A stretch of 64,000 bases of DNA from Collimonas rhizosphaerae (GTDB lineage: Bacteria; Pseudomonadota; Gammaproteobacteria; Burkholderiales; Burkholderiaceae_D). Location of the stretch: assembly GCF_038896935.1 (NCBI RefSeq), contig NZ_JBANDC010000002.1, forward strand, positions 124,001 to 188,000, given 5' to 3'. Within the stretch, counting starts at the first letter, position 1. Each line of letters starts with the position of its first letter. Shown one piece after another: positions 1 to 8,558 of the stretch. The notes beneath the pieces are model-generated. The model saw only the letters and a list, made by a program, of their open reading frames with translations, did no database searches and was not told the DNA's origin. The position numbers and the translations under genes were made by a program.

Positions 1-1039
1 GCCGGAATTCGTCGCGGATTTCGCCTACCATCGCCCCCAGCAGGTTATCCAGCGTGATGAAGCCTTCCGGCTTGCTGCCCTTCTTGCCGATGATGGCGAA
101 ATGCGGCGAGCCGGTGCGGAAGCGGCGGAACAGTTCCAGCGCCGGCATGCGCGACGACACATACTCCACCGGCCGCAGGTAAGCGTTCAGGCCTTCGATC
201 GACTTGCCTTCCTGCTGCGCGATGAACAGATCTTTCAGGTGGATCACGCCCAGCACATTGACGCCGCTCTGGTCGAAGTAGGGATAACGGCTGAAGCGGT
301 GGCGATAGATGGTCTGCAGGTTTTCCTGCAAGCTGCGCGCCTGGTGCAAAGCGGTGATTTCGTTGATGGGACGCATCAGGTCGGATACTTCAAGCTCGCT
401 GAAATCGAGCGATTGCGCCAGGACGTTCCATTCCTCGCGGTTGAATTTTTCTCCGGCATGGCTGCCGCGCAAGATCAGTTTCAGCTCATCCGCCGAATAC
501 TGCGCATCGTGGCCGTGGGCGCCGGCCAGGCCGGCCAGGCGCAGGATCCAGTTGGCGCTGGCGTTGAGCGCCCAGATCGCCGGGTACATGGCCCAGTAAA
601 ACCCGTACAGGGGCAAGGCGCACCACAGGCCGATCACTTCGGGATTACGGATCGCCACGGTCTTGGGCGCGAGTTCGCCGATCACGATGTGGAGGAAAGA
701 AATCAGGAAGAAAGCGAAGAAAAACGAAATGCCGTGTATCAGTTCCGGTGAGCTGATGCCGATCCAGCCGAACACCGGCTGCAGCAGGCTGGCGAACGCC
801 GGTTCGCCGATCCAGCCCAGGCCCAGCGAGGCGAGTGTGATACCGAGTTGGCAAGCGGACAGGTAAGCGTCCAGCTGGCGATGCACTATTGCCAGGATGC
901 GCCCGCGCAAGCCTTGGGTCTTGGCGATGGCGCGGATGCGGGTCTGGCGTAATTTGACTAAACCGAATTCGGCAGCGACAAAAAAGCCGTTGAGCGCTAC
1001 CAGAAATAATGCTGCGATAACCAATAACAGGTTGTTCAA
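1..1039 (-). CDS. HlyC/CorC (CNNM) family membrane protein, C-terminus cut by window edge
   Basis: Inner-membrane protein of the CNNM/CorC family, linked in other bacteria to magnesium or cobalt efflux or resistance. The visible 346 codons give an N-terminal DUF21 membrane region of about 190 residues with the family hallmarks QLGITLASLGLGWIGEP and GELAPKTVAI, followed by most of a CBS-domain pair; the CorC/HlyC tail lies beyond base 1. I chose a TTG start at 1039 because GAAAGAGA sits just upstream and the N-terminus then begins directly with the first membrane helix; no ATG fits. It reads away from the hem operon terminator, so it has its own transcript. Family assignment is firm; the transported ion is not known. 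Confidence 0.85.
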   Translation of the reverse strand, partial: MNNLLLVIAALFLVALNGFFVAAEFGLVKLRQTRIRAIAKTQGLRGRILAIVHRQLDAYLSACQLGITLASLGLGWIGEPAFASLLQPVFGWIGISSPELIHGISFFFAFFLISFLHIVIGELAPKTVAIRNPEVIGLWCALPLYGFYWAMYPAIWALNASANWILRLAGLAGAHGHDAQYSADELKLILRGSHAGEKFNREEWNVLAQSLDFSELEVSDLMRPINEITALHQARSLQENLQTIYRHRFSRYPYFDQSGVNVLGVIHLKDLFIAQQEGKSIEGLNAYLRPVEYVSSRMPALELFRRFRTGSPHFAIIGKKGSKPEGFITLDNLLGAMVGEIRDEFR

Positions 1040-1146
1040 TGAATCTCTTTCATGGGTAATGACGGATTACAAGTATAGGCGAGGATTGCGCTTTCAACAA
1101 AAGCGCGGAGGATCCGCCGTTGCAAACAGCGCCGGCCAAGAAAAAC

Positions 1147-1187
1147 GGGGCAGGGTTTTACGCCAGACTGCGTATCAACCCTGCCCC
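1147..1187 (-). terminator. Rho-independent terminator of the hem operon
   Basis: A perfect 11-bp inverted repeat (GGGGCAGGGTT / AACCCTGCCCC) with a 19-nt loop lies 38 nt beyond the hemY stop. Read on the minus strand it is followed by GTTTTTC, the expected arrangement for ending hemCDXY transcription before the CNNM gene. Confidence 0.75.
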
Positions 1188-1224
1188 ATTCCAGCGTAGC
1201 GCACGGCTACCGCGATATTCCCGA

Positions 1225-2421
1225 TTACAGCGTGGTAGCCAGCGCACACTGGCGATAATGTTCGGCGGCCAGCGCCTGCTGGTCGATTGCTTCATGCAGC
1301 TGCCCCAGTTTCAGATGCGCTTCGCGCACCGTGGCCGGCGCTACGGCGTCCGACAAAGCCTGCTCCAGGTGGCGCTGGGCCTTGCCCCACAATTTTTGCC
1401 TGAAGCAGAACGTGCCCAAGGTCAGCGCCAGCTCGGGGTCATTGGGCGCCCTGGCGGCCCAGTGCTCGCAGTGCTCGATTTGCGACAGCAGCTCGGGCGA
1501 GGCCTCGGCTGCAGCAGCGTCACGGTAGACCGCCAGCAAGCGCTGGTCCCATTCTGTCGCCAGGGATTTTTCGACGAGGGAGCGCGCTTCCGCATGCAAA
1601 CCGCTCTTGTTGAATGCCTGGGCGCCGCGCATGGCGATGAATGGCTTGGTCCGGTCTTCGTTCGGCACCGTGCCCCACAGCCTGGCGATCGATTCGGCAT
1701 CGTGCGCTTCATCCGACAGCAAGCCGTCGTATGCCAGCTCGCGCAAGCGTGTCGACAGGGCCGGATGCAAGGCGTCGTGCTTGTTCAGGGTCCGCACCAG
1801 GCGCAGCACTTCCGGCCAGTTCTTGGCTTGCTGGTTGGCTTTCAGCGCCAGCCGCAAGGCGTGGATATGGCGCGTGCCGCGCGCGTTCAGTTCATTAACG
1901 GTATGCAGCGCCGCCTGCGACTTGTGCTCGTCCACCAGCAGGTCCAGGGTGGTGATCAGGCGCGCCGTCTTCAGCGGCTCGTCATCTTCGATGCTGGCCA
2001 GCCAGATGTCGCGCCGTTCAGGCTGTCCCATGCGGTGGGCGGCGCGGGCGCCGATCAAGGCCGCCACGCCCAGGTTGTCGGGCAGTTCGGCGGCGCGCGT
2101 GGCGGCTTTCTCAGCCTGGCCGAAACGACCCTCGAACAAGGACTTGAGCGCATCGCGCAAGGCGTTGTTAGCAGTGGTTTCGCGTTTGTGGCGACGATAG
2201 CCGATCACTCGTCCGGGTAATTTCTGCGTGACCCGGATCGCCCGGATCAGCACATACAGGATGATGAACAGGATCGCCAGCGAGATGACGAAGAAGTTCA
2301 GCGACAGGTCAATCCGGTACGGCGGGAAAAACATCACCACGTTACCGGGGTTGTAACGCGCCAGCACGGCGAGGCCGATGGCGACTGCAAACAGAGCAAC
2401 AAGCCGGAGAAAGAATCGCAT
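1225..2421 (-). CDS. hemY: HemY protein (haem biosynthesis-associated, TPR-like)
   Basis: A 398-residue inner-membrane protein of the proteobacterial HemY family (not the Bacillus protoporphyrinogen oxidase of the same name). Two hydrophobic helices occupy about residues 5-22 and 40-62; the rest is a helical, TPR-like region with HemY_N wording (RVIGYRRHKRET, FEGRFGQAEKAA). It starts 4 nt after hemX, the last gene of hemCDXY, and precedes the terminator at 1147-1187. The biochemical role is unsettled; association with protoporphyrin metabolism is known for the family, and operon position supports it. Confidence 0.93.
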   Translation of the reverse strand: MRFFLRLVALFAVAIGLAVLARYNPGNVVMFFPPYRIDLSLNFFVISLAILFIILYVLIRAIRVTQKLPGRVIGYRRHKRETTANNALRDALKSLFEGRFGQAEKAATRAAELPDNLGVAALIGARAAHRMGQPERRDIWLASIEDDEPLKTARLITTLDLLVDEHKSQAALHTVNELNARGTRHIHALRLALKANQQAKNWPEVLRLVRTLNKHDALHPALSTRLRELAYDGLLSDEAHDAESIARLWGTVPNEDRTKPFIAMRGAQAFNKSGLHAEARSLVEKSLATEWDQRLLAVYRDAAAAEASPELLSQIEHCEHWAARAPNDPELALTLGTFCFRQKLWGKAQRHLEQALSDAVAPATVREAHLKLGQLHEAIDQQALAAEHYRQCALATTL

Positions 2422-2425
2422 AGGA

Positions 2426-3610
2426 CTATGGCTTGCCTTTGTAAGTACGGATCGCCGCGGGGCTATCCAGCGCCGGCATGGTGATCGAAAGATTGCTGCT
2501 TTGGACCTGCTTGAGCAAGGTCTGCACGGTCTGGGTCTGCTTGGCCCGGGTGTCGAAATACTTGGTGATGGTTTCCTGGGCCGCGATCAGGTCGCTGCGG
2601 AACGCCGATTCGTTGCGCGACAGCAGGCCGAGGCGCGCATTGAGCAAACGCAGCTTCAGGTTTTCCCGGGCGTAGTAGGCCTGGGTCGGCGACAGCAGCA
2701 AGGCGTCTGGCGTATCGACGGTGCGTACCCGGATCAGCTGGCTGATCTCGGTCCACATCTCGCTGCTCCAGCTTTGCCATTTATCCTTCAGGCTGTTTTT
2801 CCAGTCGGTCACCACGGCATCCGCCGGCACCTGGGTCTTGGCGATATTGCCGCTGCCCGCGGCTTTCGGCTTGACGCTGGCCTCCGGCTGGTTGTTCGGC
2901 TTGCTGACGCCGACGATCGGTTTTTCATCGGACAGCAGCGGCATGCTGTCGATCTGGCCGATGATGCTGTCGAGGCGCACGGCGATGCCGGTCACATCCA
3001 GCGTCGGCAAGGCTTTCAGTTTTTCGATATCGCTGGCGATGGCGCGCCGCACGATGATGAATTGCGGCTTGTCGGAGCGCGACAGGTTCTTGTCGGCGTT
3101 CTGCAGCGCGATCAGCGCACCCTGGACGTTGCCAGCCAGCTGCAGCTGCTGGCTGGCGGTCGACAGCACGTCTTCCACCTGGGCCAGGGTCCAGTCGTCG
3201 CTGTTGCGGGACAGGTCCTTGTACAGCTGTTCCAGCGCCAGTTGCTGGCTTTGCGATTCAACCTGCTTGTTTTCCAGCACGCTGACCTTGCCTCGCAGTT
3301 CCTTGGCTTCATCCTGCACCGACTTCACCAGCACCTTGGTTTCCGTATTGGTGCTGTCGCCGACTTGCAGGCGGCGCGCCAGTTCCTGGCGCAGCTTGCC
3401 GTTCTCGTTGCGCATCGTCCACCACTGCGCCGCCAGCAGCAAGGCCAGCAACAGCAATATGCCGTACACCAGCCCAAGCGAACGCTTCGGCCCTTTGTCC
3501 TGGCTGACTTTGTAAGGCTGCAGCACGGGCTGCGACGGTGGCGATGCCGTGGCGCTGACGGCAGGACCAGCAGGCTGGTTCGATTCTGGAGTGGGTATCG
3601 ATTCGTTCAT
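2426..3610 (-). CDS. hemX: HemX-family membrane protein
   Basis: 394 residues. A proline-rich cytoplasmic N-terminus (residues 1-40) is followed by one membrane helix (about 44-65), then a coiled-coil stretch (about 66-120, rich in E, K, L and Q) and the HemX domain, placing most of the protein in the periplasm. The family is often labelled uroporphyrinogen-III C-methyltransferase, but no methyltransferase (SAM-binding) motif is visible, so that label should not be carried over. Its start overlaps hemD by 4 nt and hemY follows 4 nt after its end: translational coupling inside the hem operon. Confidence 0.92.
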   Translation of the reverse strand: MNESIPTPESNQPAGPAVSATASPPSQPVLQPYKVSQDKGPKRSLGLVYGILLLLALLLAAQWWTMRNENGKLRQELARRLQVGDSTNTETKVLVKSVQDEAKELRGKVSVLENKQVESQSQQLALEQLYKDLSRNSDDWTLAQVEDVLSTASQQLQLAGNVQGALIALQNADKNLSRSDKPQFIIVRRAIASDIEKLKALPTLDVTGIAVRLDSIIGQIDSMPLLSDEKPIVGVSKPNNQPEASVKPKAAGSGNIAKTQVPADAVVTDWKNSLKDKWQSWSSEMWTEISQLIRVRTVDTPDALLLSPTQAYYARENLKLRLLNARLGLLSRNESAFRSDLIAAQETITKYFDTRAKQTQTVQTLLKQVQSSNLSITMPALDSPAAIRTYKGKP

Positions 3611-4407
3611 AGCGGGAATTGTAACGCGTCGAGTAGCCGTTCGTCGCCTGAGCCGGTCAGAGTAACGTCAGTAAATCCCAGCACATGTGCCGTTTCGGCA
3701 ATACGGGCATGCGGGACAAGGAGTTTCTGCTGTTGGATTTTTGCAACACCGGTGCTGCCCTCGAGCGCTTGCGCCAGGCCGACCAGGTGCCTGAGCGCTT
3801 CCGAGCTGGTCAATATCCAGTCGTTTTCGGAATCCAGCAGTGGCTGCAGGCGGGCTCTCAACGCCGCGTCGAGCGCCGGCGCCTGGCGTCGGTAGGCGGC
3901 TACGGCCTGCACCTTGACGCCCGCCGCCAGCAAGCTGTCGGCAAAAAATTCGCGGCCGCTCTCGCCGCGCACCAGCAACACCTGGCGTCCGCGCAAGGCG
4001 TCCAGGTCAAGCGCCTGCAGCAGCCCTTCAGAATCGGTCCTGGCTGGATCCGGCGGGCTGAAGATGGTGGTGTTCTGCGCCGTCAGGCCATGCCGCGCCA
4101 GCGCCGCCCTGCTGCCTTCGCCGACGATGCCGACCGGCAGCTGCGGCGGCCAGCCGGCGATATGGCGAAACGCCGCGTCGATTGCATTCGGGCTGACGAA
4201 CACCACCAGCGCAAAGCTGGCGAGCTGGTCGAGGACGGCTTGCAACGGCGTGCTATCAACTAACGGCAAGATTTCCAGCAAGGGGAAAATCACCGGCTGG
4301 CGGCCGCGCGCGGCGATCTGCTGCGCCAGCGCAGAGGCTTGCTGCGCCGGCCTGGTGATGATGACCGGGCGCAAGGCAGGTCCGCCTCCTTGTGGCGCAA
4401 GCGGCAC
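3607..4407 (-). CDS. hemD: Uroporphyrinogen-III synthase
   Basis: Closes hydroxymethylbilane, the HemC product, into uroporphyrinogen III, the precursor of haem and sirohaem. The N-terminus RPVIITRPAQQASALAQQI and the later VFVSPNAIDAAF and ILTSSEAL segments are typical of HemD. The start is uncertain: an in-frame GTG at 4422 is possible, but the GTG at 4407 has AAGGAGG directly upstream and overlaps the hemC stop by one base (TAGTG), giving 266 residues; a TTG shortly after, preceded by a second AAGGAGG, would give about 253. HemD sequences vary widely between species, so motif support is modest, but position between hemC and hemX makes the call secure. Confidence 0.93.
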   Translation of the reverse strand: MPLAPQGGGPALRPVIITRPAQQASALAQQIAARGRQPVIFPLLEILPLVDSTPLQAVLDQLASFALVVFVSPNAIDAAFRHIAGWPPQLPVGIVGEGSRAALARHGLTAQNTTIFSPPDPARTDSEGLLQALDLDALRGRQVLLVRGESGREFFADSLLAAGVKVQAVAAYRRQAPALDAALRARLQPLLDSENDWILTSSEALRHLVGLAQALEGSTGVAKIQQQKLLVPHARIAETAHVLGFTDVTLTGSGDERLLDALQFPL

Positions 4408-5348
4408 TAGGCCTCCTTGCACAGCGCCAGGATGGCTCCGGCGTCCTGCGCCTCCAGCGCTGCGGCAATCGTTTCTCCCAGCACTTCCGGGGCGTCGGCG
4501 GCGCCGCTGGCCTCAGCCACCGCAACCCGCGAGCCGTCCGGCGTGGCGATCATGGCGCGCAAGCGCATCTGGTCGCCGTCGATGGTGGCAAACGCCGCCA
4601 GCGGGATCTGGCAGCTGCCGCCAAAGGCGCGCGACAAGGTGCGCTCGGCGGTCACCGCCAGTTCCGTAGGCAAATGATTCAGGGGCGCGAGTATCTCTTG
4701 CAGGTCGGCACGGTCGGCGCAGATCTCGATCGCCATCGCGCCCTGGCCCGGCGCCGGCAAGCTCTGCTCCGGCTCGATCGGCGCCGTGATGCGGTCGGCC
4801 AGGCCCAGCCGCTTGAGGCCGGCCGCGGCCAGGATGATGGCGGCGTATTCGCCGCGGTCGAGCTTGGCCAGGCGGGTGCCGAGATTACCGCGCAAGGGCT
4901 TGATCTGCAGCAAGGGAAAGCGCGCGGCGATCAGGGCCTGGCGGCGCAGGCTGCTGGTGCCGACGACGGCGCCGGCAGGCAGCTGCTCCAGGCTGGCGTA
5001 GTCGTTAGACACAAACGCATCGCGCGGATCTTCGCGCTCCAGCACGGCGCTCAGCACAAATCCGGGCGGCAGCTCCATCGGCATATCCTTGAGCGAATGC
5101 ACCGCCAGGTCGGCGCGGCCTTCCGCCATCGCCACTTCCAGCTCCTTCACGAACAGGCCCTTGCCGCCGACCTTGGACAGGGTGCGATCAAGAATTTGAT
5201 CGCCGCGGGTGGTCATGCCGAGGATTTCTATATTACAGTCTGGATATAATGCAGATAACCGTTCGCGCACGTGTTCCGCTTGCCACATGGCCAGCGGGCT
5301 TTCACGCGATGCGATCACCAACTTGGAAGGGGAGGATATTTTCGACAC
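4407..5348 (-). CDS. hemC: Porphobilinogen deaminase (hydroxymethylbilane synthase)
   Basis: Cytoplasmic enzyme that joins four porphobilinogens into hydroxymethylbilane. 313 residues, normal length. The dipyrromethane-cofactor cysteine is C246 in the GGSCQIPLAAF motif; the catalytic aspartate is D88 in HSLKD; VGTSSLRRQ and RGNLGTRLAKL are substrate-binding signatures. The start is a GTG at 5348 with GAAAGAA upstream. It is the first gene of hemCDXY. A TAAAAT hexamer at 5361-5366 (minus) could be its -10, but no good -35 is visible because that stretch runs into the palindrome at 5382-5518. Confidence 0.97.
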   Translation of the reverse strand: MSKISSPSKLVIASRESPLAMWQAEHVRERLSALYPDCNIEILGMTTRGDQILDRTLSKVGGKGLFVKELEVAMAEGRADLAVHSLKDMPMELPPGFVLSAVLEREDPRDAFVSNDYASLEQLPAGAVVGTSSLRRQALIAARFPLLQIKPLRGNLGTRLAKLDRGEYAAIILAAAGLKRLGLADRITAPIEPEQSLPAPGQGAMAIEICADRADLQEILAPLNHLPTELAVTAERTLSRAFGGSCQIPLAAFATIDGDQMRLRAMIATPDGSRVAVAEASGAADAPEVLGETIAAALEAQDAGAILALCKEA

Positions 5349-5381
5349 AAGTTCTTTCAGATTTTAGCTGGTGGGGTGTTT

Positions 5382-5518
5382 CGCATGTAATGGCGCTTAA
5401 GAAATGGCGTATTTTCGTGCCAGGCTAGGCGCAAACCGGAGCGATAGCTGGCTATCGCGAGGATTTGCAACGACGCATGGCGTGAAAAGACGCAGTTTAT
5501 TAAGTGCCATTATGTGCG
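5382..5518. repeat. 137-bp imperfect palindrome between hemC and ppc
   Basis: Two arms of about 68 nt face each other with almost no loop. The outer parts pair as TAATGGCGCTTAAGAAA against TTTATTAAGTGCCATTA, the middle as GCGTATTTTCGTGCC against GGCGTGAAAAGACGC, and the inner parts as GCGATAGC against GCTATCGC around 5441-5456. Roughly three quarters of positions pair. No open reading frame of note, no transposase and no T run follow. It resembles a palindromic mobile-element derivative or a long intergenic hairpin rather than a terminator. Confidence 0.7.
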
Positions 5519-5684
5519 TAACACTACACCAAGCAGCGCACTGGATTTTAGCATGCGCTGCGTACTGTTCCGGCGCACTGCCTCAGTTCAGCTTATATCA
5601 AAAGACTTATATAGACAGCGCCCGCTTGACAAGTTTCAAACCCTTCGTCCCCCACCCCAGAAAAGCTGATTGCACTCGTTCATT

Positions 5685-8558
5685 ATGGCAAAACAATTGA
5701 ATTCTGCTGTCCAGGTAAAAAAACCCGCCCCCAATAAAGATGCTCCGCTCAAAGAAGATATCCGCCTGCTGGGCCGCCTGCTGGGCGACGTGCTGCGCGA
5801 TCAGGAGGGCGACGCGGTATTTGAAGTTGTAGAAACCATACGCCAGACGGCGGTGCGCTTCCGCCGCGAATCGGATCCGCAGGCCGGCGCCGACCTCGAC
5901 AAGCTGCTCAAGAAACTCACCCGCGACCAGACCAACTCGGTGGTGCGCGCGTTTTCCTATTTTTCGCACCTGGCCAATATCGCCGAAGACCAGCACCACA
6001 ACCGGCGCCGCCGCGCCCACCTGCTGGCCGGCTCCGCGGCGCAGCCGGGCAGCGTCGCCCACGCCCTGAGCAAACTGGATGACGCCGGCGTCTCCGGCGC
6101 CACCGTGCGCAGTTTCCTGAAAGACGCCCTGATTTCACCGGTGCTGACGGCGCATCCGACCGAAGTGCAGCGCAAGAGCATCCTTGATGCGGAACGCGAA
6201 ATCGCCCGCCTGCTGGCCGAGCGCGACCGGCCGTTGACCGCGAAAGAACTGCGCGACAACACCGAACTGCTGCGCGGCCGCATCGCCACCCTGTGGCAAA
6301 CCCGGATGCTGCGCTATACCAAGCTGACGGTAGCCGATGAAATCGAGAATGCGTTGTCCTACTATCGCATCACCTTCCTGCGTGAACTGCCGGCGCTGTA
6401 CGACGACATCGAAGGCGAAATCGCCACCCAGTTCCCGACCCGCGCCCGCCAGCCCGGCGCTAGTACTGAACTGGCGCCCTTCGTGCAGATGGGCAGCTGG
6501 ATCGGCGGCGACCGCGACGGCAATCCCAACGTCAACGCCGGCACCATGCAACGCGCATTGTCGCGGCAATCGACCACCATCTTCGATTTTTACCTGGAAG
6601 AAGTGCATGCGCTGGGCGCGGAACTGTCGGTCTCGACCCTGATGGTCAGCGTCAACCAGGAACTGCTGGCGCTGGCGGAAAGCTCACCCGACACCTCGGA
6701 CCATCGCGCCGACGAACCCTACCGCCGCGCCCTGATCGGGATTTATGCGCGGCTGGCCTCGACCGCGCGCGAACTCGGCGCCACCAACATCCTGCGCCAG
6801 GAAGTCGGCGCCGCCGACCACTACGCGACACCGCAGGAATTCACCCAGGAATTGCAGATCGTCGAAGACTCGCTGCGCGCCCATCACGGCAGCGCCCTGG
6901 TCAAGCCGCGGCTGGCGACGCTCAAGCGCGCTTCCGAGATTTTCGGCTTCCACCTGGCTTCGCTCGACATGCGCCAGAGTTCCGATGTCCACGAACGGGT
7001 ACTGACCGAACTGTTCGCCCAGGCCCAGGTAGAAGGCGCTTACGACAAGCTCAGCGAAGAACAGAAGATCGACCTGCTGCTGGCCGAACTGGCCAAGCCG
7101 CGCCTGCTGTACTCGCCCTACATCAGCTATTCCGACGAAACCGTCTCCGAACTGTCGATCCTGCGCGCCGCCGGCGAGATGCGCCAGCGCTACGGCGCGC
7201 GCTCGATCCGCAACTACATCATTTCCCATACAGAGACCGTATCCGATTTGCTGGAAGTCCTGCTGCTGCAACAGGAAACCGGCTTGCTGCGGCCTGCATC
7301 GACGACTGCCTCGGCCGCCGGCAAAGCCATGCCCGGCGCGCTGGACGTGATGGTGATTCCGCTGTTCGAAACCATTCCCGACCTGCGCCGCGCCGCCGCG
7401 ATCATGGAGCAGTTCATGGCCTTGCCGCCGGTGGAACGGCTGATCGCCAGGCAAGGCAAGCTGCAGGAAGTCATGCTGGGTTACTCCGACTCCAACAAGG
7501 ACGGCGGTTTCCTGACTTCCAACTGGGAGCTGTACAAGGCCGAGATCCAGCTGGTGCGCGTGTTTGACCGCGCCGGCGTCAAGCTGCGCCTGTTCCATGG
7601 CCGCGGCGGCACCGTCGGCCGCGGCGGCGGCCCGAGCTACCAGGCGATCCTGGCGCAACCGCCGGGCACCGTCAACGGCCAGATCCGCCTGACCGAACAG
7701 GGCGAGATCATCGCTTCCAAGTTCTCCAATCCGGAAATCGGCCGCCGCAACCTGGAGCTGCTGGTGGCGGCGACGCTGGAAGCGAGCCTGATGCCCAACA
7801 ATGCCGACGCCAAGCAGGCCAAGAGGCTGGGCGAATTCGAGCAGCTGATGGATGGGCTGTCCGAGCGCGCTTACCAGTCCTACCGCAACCTGGTCTATGA
7901 AACTCCCGGCTTCACCGACTATTTCTTTGCAGCGACGCCGATCGCCGAGATCGCCGAACTGAACATCGGCTCGCGCCCTGCCTCGCGCAAATCGACGCGC
8001 CGCATCGAAGACTTGCGGGCGATTCCGTGGGGCTTTTCGTGGGGGCAGTGCCGTTTGCTGCTGCCGGGCTGGTACGGCTTCGGCAGCGCCATCGAAAGCT
8101 GGCTCGAGGAAGGCAAGGACAGCAAGCTCAAGGCCCCGAAGCTGGCGACATTGCGCGCCATGTACAAGGAATGGCCGTTCTTCGCCACCCTGCTGTCGAA
8201 CATGGACATGGTGCTGTCGAAGACCGACCTGGCGGTGGCCTCGCGCTATGCCGGACTGGTCACCGACCGCAAGCTGCGCAACAGCATCTTCAAGCGCATC
8301 GTCGATGAACACGAACGCACCAGCAGCATCCTGTCAGCCATCACCGGCTCCAAGGACCGCCTGTCGGGCAATCCGCTGCTGGCGCGTTCGATCAAGAACC
8401 GCTTCGCCTACCTCGATCCGCTGAATCACTTGCAGGTCGAACTGATCAAGCGCCACCGTAGCGTGACCGCGGCCGGCCGCACGACGGAAGAACGGGTGAA
8501 ACGCGGCATCCACCTGAGCATCAACGGCATCGCCGCCGGCTTGCGCAATACCGGCTAG
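5685..8558 (+). CDS. ppc: Phosphoenolpyruvate carboxylase
   Basis: Carboxylates phosphoenolpyruvate to oxaloacetate, refilling the citric acid cycle. 957 residues, slightly longer than the usual 880-930 because of an N-terminal extension. Active-site signatures are all present: VLTAHPTE (the catalytic histidine is residue 157), GGDRDGNPNV, GYSDSNKDGG and FHGRGGTVGRGGGP, and the C-terminus ends in NTG as usual for the family. An upstream in-frame TTG at 5670 would add five residues; I prefer the ATG at 5685, although neither has a strong ribosome binding site. The last 4 nt overlap the convergent MscS gene. The gene stands alone; ppsA, acting on the same metabolite, is at the other end of the window. 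Confidence 0.97.
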   Translation: MAKQLNSAVQVKKPAPNKDAPLKEDIRLLGRLLGDVLRDQEGDAVFEVVETIRQTAVRFRRESDPQAGADLDKLLKKLTRDQTNSVVRAFSYFSHLANIAEDQHHNRRRRAHLLAGSAAQPGSVAHALSKLDDAGVSGATVRSFLKDALISPVLTAHPTEVQRKSILDAEREIARLLAERDRPLTAKELRDNTELLRGRIATLWQTRMLRYTKLTVADEIENALSYYRITFLRELPALYDDIEGEIATQFPTRARQPGASTELAPFVQMGSWIGGDRDGNPNVNAGTMQRALSRQSTTIFDFYLEEVHALGAELSVSTLMVSVNQELLALAESSPDTSDHRADEPYRRALIGIYARLASTARELGATNILRQEVGAADHYATPQEFTQELQIVEDSLRAHHGSALVKPRLATLKRASEIFGFHLASLDMRQSSDVHERVLTELFAQAQVEGAYDKLSEEQKIDLLLAELAKPRLLYSPYISYSDETVSELSILRAAGEMRQRYGARSIRNYIISHTETVSDLLEVLLLQQETGLLRPASTTASAAGKAMPGALDVMVIPLFETIPDLRRAAAIMEQFMALPPVERLIARQGKLQEVMLGYSDSNKDGGFLTSNWELYKAEIQLVRVFDRAGVKLRLFHGRGGTVGRGGGPSYQAILAQPPGTVNGQIRLTEQGEIIASKFSNPEIGRRNLELLVAATLEASLMPNNADAKQAKRLGEFEQLMDGLSERAYQSYRNLVYETPGFTDYFFAATPIAEIAELNIGSRPASRKSTRRIEDLRAIPWGFSWGQCRLLLPGWYGFGSAIESWLEEGKDSKLKAPKLATLRAMYKEWPFFATLLSNMDMVLSKTDLAVASRYAGLVTDRKLRNSIFKRIVDEHERTSSILSAITGSKDRLSGNPLLARSIKNRFAYLDPLNHLQVELIKRHRSVTAAGRTTEERVKRGIHLSINGIAAGLRNTG

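Noticed and set aside
101..751. 216-residue plus-strand open frame
   Set aside because: It is antisense to the CNNM/CorC gene, whose minus-strand translation carries clear family motifs; the plus frame has no recognisable domain.
6684..8312. 542-residue minus-strand open frame inside ppc
   Set aside because: Shadow of the GC-rich ppc gene; composition is dominated by H, Q, R and G as typical of antisense frames.
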